Shown here piece by piece: positions 45,925 through 54,832 of a stretch of DNA of 64,000 bases. This DNA comes from CAVYTF01 sp963708205 (GTDB taxonomy: Bacteria; Bacteroidota; Bacteroidia; Chitinophagales; Chitinophagaceae). Position numbers and translations under genes: made by a program. Within the stretch, counting starts at the first letter, position 1. Each line of letters begins with the position of its first letter. The stretch covers positions 2,790,001 to 2,854,000 of the forward strand of contig OY970196.1 of assembly GCA_963708205.1 (NCBI GenBank), written 5' to 3'. The notes under the pieces were generated by a model. It had not been told where the DNA came from, did not search any database, and worked only from the letters and a program-made list of their open reading frames with translations.

Positions 45925-47103
45925 TCAGTTGTTGCTGTTTTGCTTCAAGGGCAATAAGATTATGAAAGTGGTGCCTTTACCTTCAGTGCTTTCGGCAGTG
46001 ATAAGGCCATTGTGTTTCTCAATTATTTTTTTTACAATTGCAAGTCCAATACCTGTGCCGTGATATTCTCCTTTGCCATGTAATCTTTGAAACATGTTGA
46101 ATATTTTATCAAGATACATTTCATTAAATCCGATGCCATTATCACTTACATAAATGCGGCAATATTCTCCATCTGCTGAAGCATTGGTGTCAAAAAATTT
46201 TTCCTTCACTTTTTCACTCCATATTTTTATAACAGGCTTTTCATCTTTCTTGGAAAATTTTAATGCATTGCTTATAAGATTTTGAAACAACTGTCTTATT
46301 TGATTTGGGATTAATTCTATAAAAGGAAAATCTTTGATTATGATTTTTGCTTGTTTTTCTTTAATGGAAACTTCAAGATCTGTAAGCGTTTCACGGATTA
46401 TTTTTTTTATATCATAACTATAAAATGCATTGTCGATAGAAAGGTTGGAATAATTTAAAAGATCATTAATAAGATTTCGCATTCGTTCAGACGCGGAAAT
46501 TATTTTTTCCATGTAAGAAGATGCATTGGGTTGATTTAAAAATTGCTCCGATACCAAATAACTGTAAGTGATAATTTTTCTTAACGGTTCCTGCAAATCG
46601 TGCGAAGCGATAAAAGCATATTGCTGCAATTCTGCATTGCTTATTTCAAGTTCTTTATTGGCTTCCATTAACTCACTTGTTCTTTCAACAACCTTTTGTT
46701 CTAAAGTTTCTTTTATATCATTTAGCTCTTTTGTTTGTCTGTAAAGGCGTAAAAAACTTTTTACTTTGAGTAATAAAATGTCGGGATCAAAAGGCTTCGT
46801 TACATAATCAACTCCGCCGGATTCATAACCTTTTGTAATAAATCGTTTATCAATATTAACCGCAGAAAGAAAGATGATCGGGATATTTTTTGATCGGCTG
46901 TAATTGGCCATTGTTTCTGCCACTTCATAGCCATCCATGCCCGGCATTTGCACATCTAAAATAATGAGTTCGAAATCTTTTTTTAAAATTTTTTTTAAGG
47001 CTTCTTCACCGGAAATGGCTGTATCAACTTCAAAAAGATTTAGCTTAAGAAAAGCCTCTAATGCATATAGATTTTCCTGCTTATCATCTACAATAAGGAT
47101 CAT
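45925..47103 (-). CDS. Receiver-histidine kinase (REC-HisKA-HATPase)
   Basis: This 392-residue cytoplasmic protein starts with a receiver (1-120; D50 in LIILDVQMPGMDG, conserved Lys in VTKPFD). A coiled coil follows (about 125-160), then HisKA with H168 in ASHDLQEPL and a HATPase domain (YVSDNGIGF; GTGIGLAIVKKI). No transmembrane helix is present, so it is driven by phospho-transfer onto its own receiver. It is 29 bp upstream of the large hybrid kinase on the same strand and probably relays to or from it. Confidence 0.93.
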   Translation of the reverse strand: MILIVDDKQENLYALEAFLKLNLFEVDTAISGEEALKKILKKDFELIILDVQMPGMDGYEVAETMANYSRSKNIPIIFLSAVNIDKRFITKGYESGGVDYVTKPFDPDILLLKVKSFLRLYRQTKELNDIKETLEQKVVERTSELMEANKELEISNAELQQYAFIASHDLQEPLRKIITYSYLVSEQFLNQPNASSYMEKIISASERMRNLINDLLNYSNLSIDNAFYSYDIKKIIRETLTDLEVSIKEKQAKIIIKDFPFIELIPNQIRQLFQNLISNALKFSKKDEKPVIKIWSEKVKEKFFDTNASADGEYCRIYVSDNGIGFNEMYLDKIFNMFQRLHGKGEYHGTGIGLAIVKKIIEKHNGLITAESTEGKGTTFIILLPLKQNSNN

Positions 47104-47170
47104 ATAAAAGCAAAAGTAATATTGGTTTTGCTTTTATTATCATTCTGTTTTGCGGATTATTCTACTATTG

Positions 47171-47623
47171 TCAGCAAACGATAAACGTAGATGCGGTATC
47201 ACTTAAGGTTTGTAATGCTTTTTGAAGATTATCGTGAACGTGAGTTGAAATATGAGAGAGAATATATTTGAGTTCGTTAACGTTCGATGGTTTGGTGATA
47301 AAACAAACGGCGCCTTTCAGCATCGTGTCTTCAATATCTTTGGAGTGTGAAGATGTTGTGTACATGATAACAGGAATATCTTTTAACTCATCATCACTTT
47401 TTATTTCTGCTAAACATTCTTTGCCATCCATTAAAGGCATATTAAGATCGAGGAAAATAGCATCCGGCAAAATCTCTTCAGATCGTAAAATATCTAAAGC
47501 TTCCTTGCCATTATACGCGTTTTGCAAACTTACTGAAGGAGATGCTTCGTGAAGAATATTTTTGAATAAAGCTGAGTCATCAATATCATCATCTACTAAC
47601 AAAAACTTGGTAGATTTTTGCAT
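47171..47623 (-). CDS. Stand-alone response regulator receiver (CheY/Rcp1-like)
   Basis: This 150-residue protein is a single receiver domain. DDD is at 11-13, the phospho-acceptor D59 is in IFLDLNMPLMDG, and the conserved Lys is in FITKPS. The frame has a TTG 4 codons earlier, but the ATG at 47623 fits the family start. The insertion after beta-3 is typical of the Rcp1 type, which works with phytochrome-like or GAF-containing kinases. It is probably the first gene of the signalling cluster. Confidence 0.9.
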   Translation of the reverse strand: MQKSTKFLLVDDDIDDSALFKNILHEASPSVSLQNAYNGKEALDILRSEEILPDAIFLDLNMPLMDGKECLAEIKSDDELKDIPVIMYTTSSHSKDIEDTMLKGAVCFITKPSNVNELKYILSHISTHVHDNLQKALQTLSDTASTFIVC

Positions 47624-47768
47624 AAAAAAGAGCAATTAATTTTTTAAAGCTTATTTATATTATTTGTAAAATTAAATGTTTACCCAGGTGATTAATTCTT
47701 AGTTGGATTTATTTAACAGGATAAAATTATAAATTTTTATTTTAAAAAACGGTGGTAAGGTTAAAAAT

Positions 47769-48263
47769 TTATAGCTCCTCTTTTTTTATTGCACTTATTT
47801 CGCCATTTCTTTCGATATAAACTCTGTCAATTTTTTCCATTGCATCAGTTAATGCACTCTTTCGTACACTTTCCAAAATATCTTCTTTGCAAACAAGTCC
47901 TTTATCCATATTTTTTTTGATGAATTTATTTTTTTCAAATAAAATTATTTTATTTCCTTCAACAAGCTTTGCAATAAATTCACTGTGAACGACACAGTAA
48001 GCCATAATTCTATGCAATAAAACAATAAATACTGTGCACGCAATTGTTGGAATAAACGGAGATGCACCAACAACAGCGCGGCTTAACACAGCGCCAAGTA
48101 ATATTACGATAATGTTATCAAAAGGAGTGCGCAATCCAAAAGATCGGCGGCCGGCGATTCTTATTAAGATTAATGCTATAAAAAAAATTACAAAACCTCT
48201 GCAACTCATTTGCAAAACGTTCAGATCTTTCCCGTCGCCAAATATGGAAATTAATAATTTCAT
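47769..48263 (-). CDS. DUF421 membrane protein (YetF/YcaP-like)
   Basis: This is a 164-residue protein. Two or three transmembrane helices (about 24-40, 53-68 and 70-88) precede a soluble part. LIRIAGRRSFGLRTPFD is the family's hallmark in the first loop, and the soluble C-terminal domain (VEGNKIILFEKNKFIKKNM, then YIERNGEISAI) is complete. The family function is unknown, with a proposed role in envelope or stress physiology. It lies 146 bp upstream of the signalling cluster on the same strand and may or may not be part of it. Confidence 0.85.
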   Translation of the reverse strand: MKLLISIFGDGKDLNVLQMSCRGFVIFFIALILIRIAGRRSFGLRTPFDNIIVILLGAVLSRAVVGASPFIPTIACTVFIVLLHRIMAYCVVHSEFIAKLVEGNKIILFEKNKFIKKNMDKGLVCKEDILESVRKSALTDAMEKIDRVYIERNGEISAIKKEEL

Positions 48264-48362
48264 AATATTAATTTAAATAAAAATAGCAAGATTTTGTGTA
48301 TGAATAGAACTTACAAAAATTAGTTTTTCTTTAATCATTACCTTTCTTTTTTTAATTTTTTT

Positions 48363-48797
48363 ATGATTAGTAAAAAAACAAACAAAGAAATTAAAATAAA
48401 ATACACTGACAAATCAAAAGATCAGCCAGAACTTATTCCTGTTTTTAATGCAATAAAAGATTTACTTGTTTCTTATAAAAAAGGCTCGCTTGAATTGCAT
48501 GGTGGTGAAGATGGAAAAATAATGCTCATCAGTAAAAAGCCAGTTGAAATTGGAGAAAAAAAATATGATGATATTTGGTTTGCATCTGCACTTATTCAAA
48601 AAGGTTATGTGGGATTTTATTACATGCCTATTTATATGATTAAAGAAATAAAAGATGCTCTGCCCGCAGAGTTGCTGAAATGTTTAAAAGGCAAATCCTG
48701 CTTTCATATAAAAAGATATGATGAAAATATTTTTTCTCAAATTGATCAAGCATTATTGCTAGGTTTTAATGCCTTTATAAAAAAAGGTTGGATTTGA
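48363..48797 (+). CDS. DUF1801-like protein (tentative)
   Basis: This is a 144-residue cytoplasmic protein with no signal or membrane segment. GFYYMPIYMIKEIKDALP, then LLKCLKGKSCFHIKRYDE resembles the YdhG/DUF1801 group, which has a small alpha-beta fold of unknown role. The resemblance is from memory and modest. It is flanked by a divergent DUF421 gene and by a convergent small membrane protein, and it has its own AT-rich upstream region. Confidence 0.6.
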   Translation: MISKKTNKEIKIKYTDKSKDQPELIPVFNAIKDLLVSYKKGSLELHGGEDGKIMLISKKPVEIGEKKYDDIWFASALIQKGYVGFYYMPIYMIKEIKDALPAELLKCLKGKSCFHIKRYDENIFSQIDQALLLGFNAFIKKGWI

Positions 48798-48830
48798 AAT
48801 TTTAAAATAGTCGGGTGATATAAATTAAAA

Positions 48831-48853
48831 AGCCCGCACATTGAAAGCACGGG
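48831..48853. terminator. Terminator between convergent small genes
   Basis: GCCCG and CGGGC arms enclose a 13-nt part-paired loop, with an A run on the left that becomes a T run on the minus strand. It probably ends transcription of 48876-49115, and possibly of 48363-48797. Confidence 0.6.
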
Positions 48854-48875
48854 CCAATTAATTTTTAAAAAAATT

Positions 48876-49115
48876 TTAATGAATTTGGTACTTGTGAAAA
48901 TTGTGAATATCCTGTAAAGAAAAAGGAATTAATTTCCTTGGATGCATTTGGCTACGTTTATTAAAAAGGAGCCAAAAAGGATAAGACACAATGCTGCAAA
49001 TAATTGCAATAAAAATAGAAGCAATTACTACTAGATAAAAAATTGCAGCAAGAAATAATCTAATTATATAAAGAAACATTTTCTTAAGGTTTAAAATTTC
49101 ATTATTAGTATTCAT
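48876..49115 (-). CDS. Small membrane protein of unknown function
   Basis: This is a 79-residue protein with one long or two short hydrophobic segments (about 14-50) and a basic C-terminus. It has a good hydrophobicity pattern and a terminator, but no recognised family. The reading frame has normal codon use. It is a weak but plausible gene. Confidence 0.5.
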   Translation of the reverse strand: MNTNNEILNLKKMFLYIIRLFLAAIFYLVVIASIFIAIICSIVSYPFWLLFNKRSQMHPRKLIPFSLQDIHNFHKYQIH

Positions 49116-49367
49116 AACAATTTGTTTGACTAACTTTTATAACGCAAGGATTAGACTAAATTAAGGAGATTTTAATTATTTAACATCCTTTTTTAGTTAA
49201 AGGAAATATTTGGGGGTTAAATTCTTTTTCCCCTATTTTTATGCCTTTGCACAAAGTGTGAATAAATATTAAATTTTGTATTAATCAGAATTTAATCTTT
49301 GCTGCACATAACAACTGGTATTTTCATTAATAATTTTTTTCTTACAAAACAACTCAAGCATTTATTT

Positions 49368-52300
49368 ATGACAAAAAGGTTACTCGTTTTTGGATTTTTT
49401 ATTTTCCTGTCATTGTCTCTTTTTGCACAGGTGTCAACAGAGACAATGAAAGAAATACAATTGCTTTTAAATGAAAAAGCAAGCAGAACACCCGCACAGC
49501 TTAAAATTGACTCGCGTCTTTTGCAGGCAGTAAGGGAAAATCGCGGGCAGAAAATGGCGCCCGGCGTTGATCTGGAACCTGCAAATGTTGATGCGGATAT
49601 TACCGGGCATTTAAAGGTTGATATAGATGGAAATATTACCGATGCATTGCTTTCAAAGCTTACTTTGTTAGGCGCAAAGATTGTTTTTCCTTCAGCGCTG
49701 TTTCATACTGTGCGGGCAATTATACATTTACAGGATGTTGAAAAGATCGCTTCATTTCCTGAAGTGAAATTTATTCAGCCTGCTGTTAAATCAATGGTTG
49801 TAGATGAAAATAATAATAAACTTTTTGGAAGACAAAACAAGGATCAGCGCATTGCAAACTTTCGTACGCAGTTAGAAAACCTGCTGAAGACTGAAAGTCC
49901 GCTGATTGGCAAAATAACTTCCCAGGGCGACGCTGACCATCGCGCTGCGGATGTAAGAACTACTTTCGGTTATCTTGGTGCAGGCATCAAGATTGGCGTG
50001 CTGTCAGACAGTTATAATGCTACCGGCGGAGCCTCTGCAGATGTCACCAGCGGCGATTTACCCGGAACGGGCAATCCTGATGGATATACCACTCCGGTTA
50101 CCGTTGTGCAGGATTATTCCGGCGGTGATGATGAAGGTAGAGCCATGCTGCAGGTAATACATGACCTGGCGCCTGCTGCGCAATTATATTTTGCCACTGC
50201 GGATGTTAGTGAAGCAGGTTTTGCTTCCAATATTTTGTCGCTGCGCAATAATTATGGATGTAATATTATATGTGATGATGTCGCTTATTTTGATGAACCT
50301 GCTTTTCAGGATGGAACAGTAGCACAGGCTGTGAATACAGTAACTGCTGCCGGCGCTTTATACTTTTCTTCCGCAGGTAATTCCGGTGCTTTGGCAAAAG
50401 GAACATCCGGTGTTTTTGAAGGAGATTTCAATGATGCCGGGTCTGCCGCTTTTTCTGGTTCTTCCAAAGGCGGAACTATTCATAATTTCGGCACGACTTC
50501 TTCTCCTGTTAACGGAGATATCGTTAAAACTCTTGGCGAAGGAGTTTATAATTTAATTTGGAGCGATCCATGGGGTGCTTCTACCAATGATTACGATCTT
50601 TTCTTAGTTAGTTCTGCAGGAAAGGTGAAAAGTTCTTCTACTACTTCACAAACAGGCAGTCAAAATCCATATGAAGCCATTAGCGCTTCTTCTTTATCTT
50701 CCGGCGATAGGCTTGTAGTGTTTAAAACCACTGCCGCAGCCGTAAGAGCATTTCATTTAAATACTAATCGCGGCACTTTAACCGTTGCAACGAACGGTCA
50801 AACCACAGGGCACGCGTGCGCAGTCGCAGCATTTTGCATGGCAGCAACGCCTGCCGCAGCCGCATTCGAATCCGGCTACCCGAGCGGTCCTTATCCCAAC
50901 GCTTTCAATTCATCAAACGTTGTAGAACCCTTTTCTTCTGACGGTCCAAGAAAGATGTTTTATAATGCAAATGGTACAGCTATCACTGCCGGCAGTGTTA
51001 CCTTTGCTTCAGGCGGTGGAACTACACTTTCCAAACCTGATCTGACAGCCGCAGATGGTGTTTCTACTACTTTCGGCTCAAGCACTGGACTAAATCCATT
51101 TTTTGGTACATCCTGCGCTGCTCCGCACGCAGGCGCAATCGCAGCGTTGATCTGGTCTGCCAATCCTTCTATGACCGCAGCCCAAATAAGAACCATTCTT
51201 ACTTCAACTGCTTTGGATATTGAAGGTTCAGGCTATGATGTAAATAGTGGCTACGGAATTATACAAGCTTACCAGGCAGCGCAGCAGGTAACAACCTCTT
51301 GCGGAGTGCCTTCAGGTTTGTCTGTTTCAGCAATTACTTCCATCAGTGCCACAACTGCCTGGACTGCAGTTGGCGGAGCTAATAGTTACGATGTTGCTTA
51401 CGGCACCTCCCAAGCTTCTTTAACCACCGTAACAGGAATTACAACTAATTCTTATGGTCTAAGTTCTCTTGCTGCTTCTACAAAATATTATTTTAAAGTA
51501 GCTACTGTGTGCGCAAGCGGAACAAGTGCTTACAGTACGGTTGATTCTTTCACTACATCTGCTTCTGCCACTTGCGGAGTGCCCACAGGCTTGACTGTTT
51601 CATCAATAAATGCAAGCAGTGCTACAACGGGCTGGACTGCAGTATCAGGAGCCAATAGTTATAATGTCGCTTACGGAACCTCGTTGTCTTCATTGACAAC
51701 TGTAACAGGCATTACTACTAATTCTTATGCTTTAAGCTCTTTGGCATCTTCTACTAAATATTATTTCGAAGTAGCCACTGTTTGTACAAGCGGAACAAGC
51801 GACTACAGTACGGTTGATTCCTTCACCACAGCTGCTTCTGCCACTTGCGGAGTGCCTGCAGGCTTGACTGCTTCGTCAATTACTACAAGCAGCGCCACTA
51901 CTGGCTGGGCTGCAGTATCTGGCGCCAACAGTTATAATGTTGCTTATGGCACTTCAAAGGCTTCTTTAACAACCGTAACAGGCATTACAACTAATTCATA
52001 TGCTTTAAGCTCTTTGGCATCTTCTACTAAATATTATTTCGAAGTAGCAACTGTTTGTACAAGCGGAACAAGTGCTTACAGTGCCGTTGATTCCTTCACT
52101 ACATCCGGCGCAACTGTTAGTTACTGTACATCAAGCGGCTCTACCACGTATGAGTATATTAAAACGGTAGTGTTAGGTTCAATAAACCATATAAGTACCA
52201 ATGACGGAGGTTATAGTAATCTTACGGCATACAGCACTGCGCTTACAGCAGGTTCTACTTATACCATTACTTTAACTCCGGGCTTTACCAGTACGAAGTA

Positions 52301-52877
52301 CGCTGAAGACTGGACGGTATATATTGACTATAACCAGGATGGAACTTTGAATGGAAAAGGAGAAACTGCGTTGAAGATCGCTTCAACGAAATCCGGTTCT
52401 GCTTCCGGTTCCTTTAAAGTTCCTGCGACCGCTAAGAACGGCACAACGCGTTTGCGTATTCAAATGCATTATGGCTCTTACAGTACTAATCCATGCGGTG
52501 TGCTTGATTATGGTGATGTGCAGGATTATTCTGTAAACATCAGCGGGGGCTCAGGTTCTGTAATTACCGAAAATCTGATCACGCAAGCTGATAATAAAGC
52601 TTCGCTGAATTTGCTTTCCATTGTGCCGAATCCTGTTAGCGGGTCTGCAAGTGCAAAGGCATTTTATAAATTGTCAAATGCTGGAAATGCAATATTAAAA
52701 GTTGTAAGTCTTGATGGTAAAACTGTCGCTGTGCAAAATCTTGGATTACAAACTCCGGGTGAGCATAATTTTACACTGACAAATATTACCAGCAAACTGC
52801 ACGCAGGTTATTATATAATTGTTATTGAGCAAAACAATGAAGTGATTGCACGCAATCGGTTTATTGTAGCTAAATAA
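49368..52877 (+). CDS. Type IX-secreted sedolisin/subtilisin-like protease with FN3 repeats
   Basis: This is a 1169-residue protein. Signal peptide 1-21 (ATG at 49368; the longer frame from 49299 lacks one). A protease domain covers about 200-660. Readable active-site candidates are D214 in GVLSDSYN, E256 in DDEGRAM and S582 in GTSCAAPH; no subtilisin-type HGT His was found, so this fits the S53-like subgroup in which Glu replaces His. Three 91-residue fibronectin type III repeats follow (about 644-917), then a GEVED-like domain (WTVYIDYNQDGTLN) and a type IX sorting domain ending in GYYIIVIEQ. Substrate unknown. Confidence 0.85.
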   Translation: MTKRLLVFGFFIFLSLSLFAQVSTETMKEIQLLLNEKASRTPAQLKIDSRLLQAVRENRGQKMAPGVDLEPANVDADITGHLKVDIDGNITDALLSKLTLLGAKIVFPSALFHTVRAIIHLQDVEKIASFPEVKFIQPAVKSMVVDENNNKLFGRQNKDQRIANFRTQLENLLKTESPLIGKITSQGDADHRAADVRTTFGYLGAGIKIGVLSDSYNATGGASADVTSGDLPGTGNPDGYTTPVTVVQDYSGGDDEGRAMLQVIHDLAPAAQLYFATADVSEAGFASNILSLRNNYGCNIICDDVAYFDEPAFQDGTVAQAVNTVTAAGALYFSSAGNSGALAKGTSGVFEGDFNDAGSAAFSGSSKGGTIHNFGTTSSPVNGDIVKTLGEGVYNLIWSDPWGASTNDYDLFLVSSAGKVKSSSTTSQTGSQNPYEAISASSLSSGDRLVVFKTTAAAVRAFHLNTNRGTLTVATNGQTTGHACAVAAFCMAATPAAAAFESGYPSGPYPNAFNSSNVVEPFSSDGPRKMFYNANGTAITAGSVTFASGGGTTLSKPDLTAADGVSTTFGSSTGLNPFFGTSCAAPHAGAIAALIWSANPSMTAAQIRTILTSTALDIEGSGYDVNSGYGIIQAYQAAQQVTTSCGVPSGLSVSAITSISATTAWTAVGGANSYDVAYGTSQASLTTVTGITTNSYGLSSLAASTKYYFKVATVCASGTSAYSTVDSFTTSASATCGVPTGLTVSSINASSATTGWTAVSGANSYNVAYGTSLSSLTTVTGITTNSYALSSLASSTKYYFEVATVCTSGTSDYSTVDSFTTAASATCGVPAGLTASSITTSSATTGWAAVSGANSYNVAYGTSKASLTTVTGITTNSYALSSLASSTKYYFEVATVCTSGTSAYSAVDSFTTSGATVSYCTSSGSTTYEYIKTVVLGSINHISTNDGGYSNLTAYSTALTAGSTYTITLTPGFTSTKYAEDWTVYIDYNQDGTLNGKGETALKIASTKSGSASGSFKVPATAKNGTTRLRIQMHYGSYSTNPCGVLDYGDVQDYSVNISGGSGSVITENLITQADNKASLNLLSIVPNPVSGSASAKAFYKLSNAGNAILKVVSLDGKTVAVQNLGLQTPGEHNFTLTNITSKLHAGYYIIVIEQNNEVIARNRFIVAK
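51298..52116 (+). repeat. Three in-frame 273-bp repeats (FN3 domains)
   Basis: CTTGCGGAGTGCC recurs at 51298, 51571 and 51844, exactly 273 bp apart. Repeats 2 and 3 share long identical stretches at the DNA level, including silent positions, and repeat 1 is more diverged. This points to recent duplication or gene conversion within the protease gene. Confidence 0.9.
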
Positions 52878-52894
52878 AATCTCTATTTTTGATA

Positions 52895-52926
52895 AAAGGC
52901 CATCACAATTTTTGTGGTGGCTTTTT
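52895..52926 (+). terminator. Terminator after the secreted protease
   Basis: AAAAGGCCATCACAA pairs with TTGTGGTGGCTTTTT with one wobble pair, followed by T residues, 18 bp after the protease stop. Confidence 0.78.
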
Positions 52927-53052
52927 GTTGACTGAATTTTTGATGATGGGAAGGAAATGTAATTACTTGCGCAATCATTAAGAATGGTTGGATAGAAAGT
53001 GTATAAAAAACAACTGCTATTTTATACAGAAATCTAGCTACATAGTAAAGCG

Positions 53053-53114
53053 AACGATGAAAGGATTGCGACGCAACGATGCTCAACCGGAGTTAATGAT
53101 GCCGGTACCAAAGC
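53053..53114. repeat. Dispersed intergenic repeat, copy C
   Basis: GATGAAAGGATTGCGACGCA, then ACGATGCTCAACCGGAGTTA and GATGCCGGTACCAAAG form a copy of the repeat shared with 24470-24530 and 61725-61792. An ACCGG...CCGGT inverted repeat lies within it. It sits between the protease terminator and the thiolase. Confidence 0.6.
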
Positions 53115-53150
53115 GCTTTTTCAAAAAAATATCAGCGTAACTTGCGGTGC

Positions 53151-54347
53151 ATGAAAACGGCTTATATAATTGATGCAGTGCGCACGCCAATTGGAAGATA
53201 CGGAGGCAAACTAAGTTCTATTCGTCCTGATGATTTGCTGGCGTATGTGATAAAAACTTTATTGCATCGGAATGAAACGATTGATGTAAACATGATAGAG
53301 GATGTTATTGCGGGAGATGCAAACCAGGCTGGAGAAGACAACAGGAATATTGCACGAATGTCTGCACTGCTGGCGGGTTTACCGACATGTGTTCCAGGTA
53401 ATACCGTAAACCGTTTGTGTGCTTCGGGTTTGCAGGCAATCATGGATGCTAGCCGCGCAGTTATATGTAATGAAGGCTTGCTCTACATCGCTGGAGGTGT
53501 TGAAAGTATGACACGCGCACCTTTTGTAACCGCGAAAAGTGAAGGCGCATTCAGCAGAAAGAATGAAACATTTGATACAACGATAGGATGGAGGTTTGTA
53601 AATAAAAAACTCGCCGAAATGTATTATCCATATTCAATGGGAGAGACGGCAGAGAATGTTGCGAAGCAATGGAATATATCGCGGGAAATGCAGGACAACT
53701 TTGCCTTTCAATCACAACAAAAATATGCGCAGGCATTGCACGAAGGAAAATGGGAAGATGAAATCGCAGCGATAGAAATGATCAATGATAAAATGATAAC
53801 ATGGTTTGCGCAGGATGAACATCCCCGTGAGACGACGCTTGAAAAGCTTGCGGCGCTGAAACCTGCTTTCGCAAAAGACGGAACAGTAACTGCAGGAAAT
53901 TCATCAGGCATTAATGATGGCGCAGCGGCAGTATTAATTGCAAGTGAAGAAGCAGTGAAAGAATTTAAATTGGAACCGATGGCAAGAGTTGTGAGCATGG
54001 CTGTGGCGGGAGTTGATCCTTCCATAATGGGAATCGGTCCTGTGCCTGCAACACGCAAAGCCTTGCAGCGTGCGGGTTTGAGCGCAGAGAATTTAGATCT
54101 GATAGAATTGAATGAAGCTTTTGCATCCCAAAGTATTGCGTGTATGATAGAATTGAAACTTGATGAAAAAAAAGTAAATGTAAATGGCGGAGCCATTGCA
54201 ATCGGTCATCCACTGGGCTGCAGCGGCGCGCGCATTTCTACAACACTTATTCATGAAATGCGCAGGAAGAAATTAAAATATGGATTAGCTACTATGTGCG
54301 TAGGAGTAGGGCAGGGTGCAGCAATTATTTATGAAGGATTGAGTTAA
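53151..54347 (+). CDS. Acetyl-CoA acetyltransferase family thiolase (3-oxoadipyl-CoA type)
   Basis: This is a 398-residue thiolase. The frame has a TTG three codons earlier, but the ATG at 53151 starts the family N-terminus (MKTAYIIDAVRTPIGRYGG). Catalytic residues: C90 in NRLCASG, His in AIGHPLGCSG, and Cys in TMCVGVGQG. Strings such as NQAGEDNRN, FDTTIGWRF and SMGETAENVA match the PaaJ/PcaF group, which cleaves 3-oxoadipyl-CoA to succinyl-CoA and acetyl-CoA. No other aromatic degradation gene is present, so a general acetyl-CoA role cannot be excluded. The stop overlaps the next gene's stop by 4 bp (convergent). Confidence 0.9.
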   Translation: MKTAYIIDAVRTPIGRYGGKLSSIRPDDLLAYVIKTLLHRNETIDVNMIEDVIAGDANQAGEDNRNIARMSALLAGLPTCVPGNTVNRLCASGLQAIMDASRAVICNEGLLYIAGGVESMTRAPFVTAKSEGAFSRKNETFDTTIGWRFVNKKLAEMYYPYSMGETAENVAKQWNISREMQDNFAFQSQQKYAQALHEGKWEDEIAAIEMINDKMITWFAQDEHPRETTLEKLAALKPAFAKDGTVTAGNSSGINDGAAAVLIASEEAVKEFKLEPMARVVSMAVAGVDPSIMGIGPVPATRKALQRAGLSAENLDLIELNEAFASQSIACMIELKLDEKKVNVNGGAIAIGHPLGCSGARISTTLIHEMRRKKLKYGLATMCVGVGQGAAIIYEGLS

Positions 54348-54760
54348 TTATAATAAGTCTCATCAAGATAAAAATATCCATTTCCTTTTTTCCAATACCA
54401 GAATTTAGTTTTATAAACATAATAAGTCCCGCGATTACTTTTCTTTGTTAAAGCTGCCGGAACATATAAAATTTTGGGTGGAATATATTTAAAACGATAA
54501 GCTAAATTCTTAGTTTGCTCAGGCGTGTAACCGCGTGCATTGCTTTCATTTAAAATACTTTTATCAGCTGTGGGAGGTAAATCTTTTGGGCTTGCAACAA
54601 TATTTCCATGTGCGTCAACAATTACAATTGGTTTATCGGAAACGCTTGTAGGCGTTGAGTTTGAGCTTGACGTGTTATTTGAGTTTTCGGGAACTGTATG
54701 CCTGTGACAACTCGTAAGAGTTATAAATAAAACTAACCCAACAAACAAAATATTCTTCAT
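54344..54760 (-). CDS. Small lipoprotein with Tyr-rich C-terminus
   Basis: This is a 138-residue protein with an N-terminal signal ending in LTSC, a standard lipobox (C18). A Ser/Asn/Thr-rich spacer follows, then an acidic and aromatic tail (TYYVYKTKFWYWKKGNGYFY). No family is recognised. The lipobox puts it on the outer or inner membrane. It is convergent with the thiolase, with 4 bp of overlap. Confidence 0.7.
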   Translation of the reverse strand: MKNILFVGLVLFITLTSCHRHTVPENSNNTSSSNSTPTSVSDKPIVIVDAHGNIVASPKDLPPTADKSILNESNARGYTPEQTKNLAYRFKYIPPKILYVPAALTKKSNRGTYYVYKTKFWYWKKGNGYFYLDETYYN

Positions 54761-54832
54761 TGAAAAGTTTGAGCAAACAATTCTAATATCGTGCCAAAAG
54801 GATTTTGAAAATGATCTATCCTTTTTTTAAAT

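Noticed and set aside
53708..54196. 162-codon antisense frame in the thiolase gene
   Set aside because: Shadow of the conserved thiolase reading frame; no homology features of its own.
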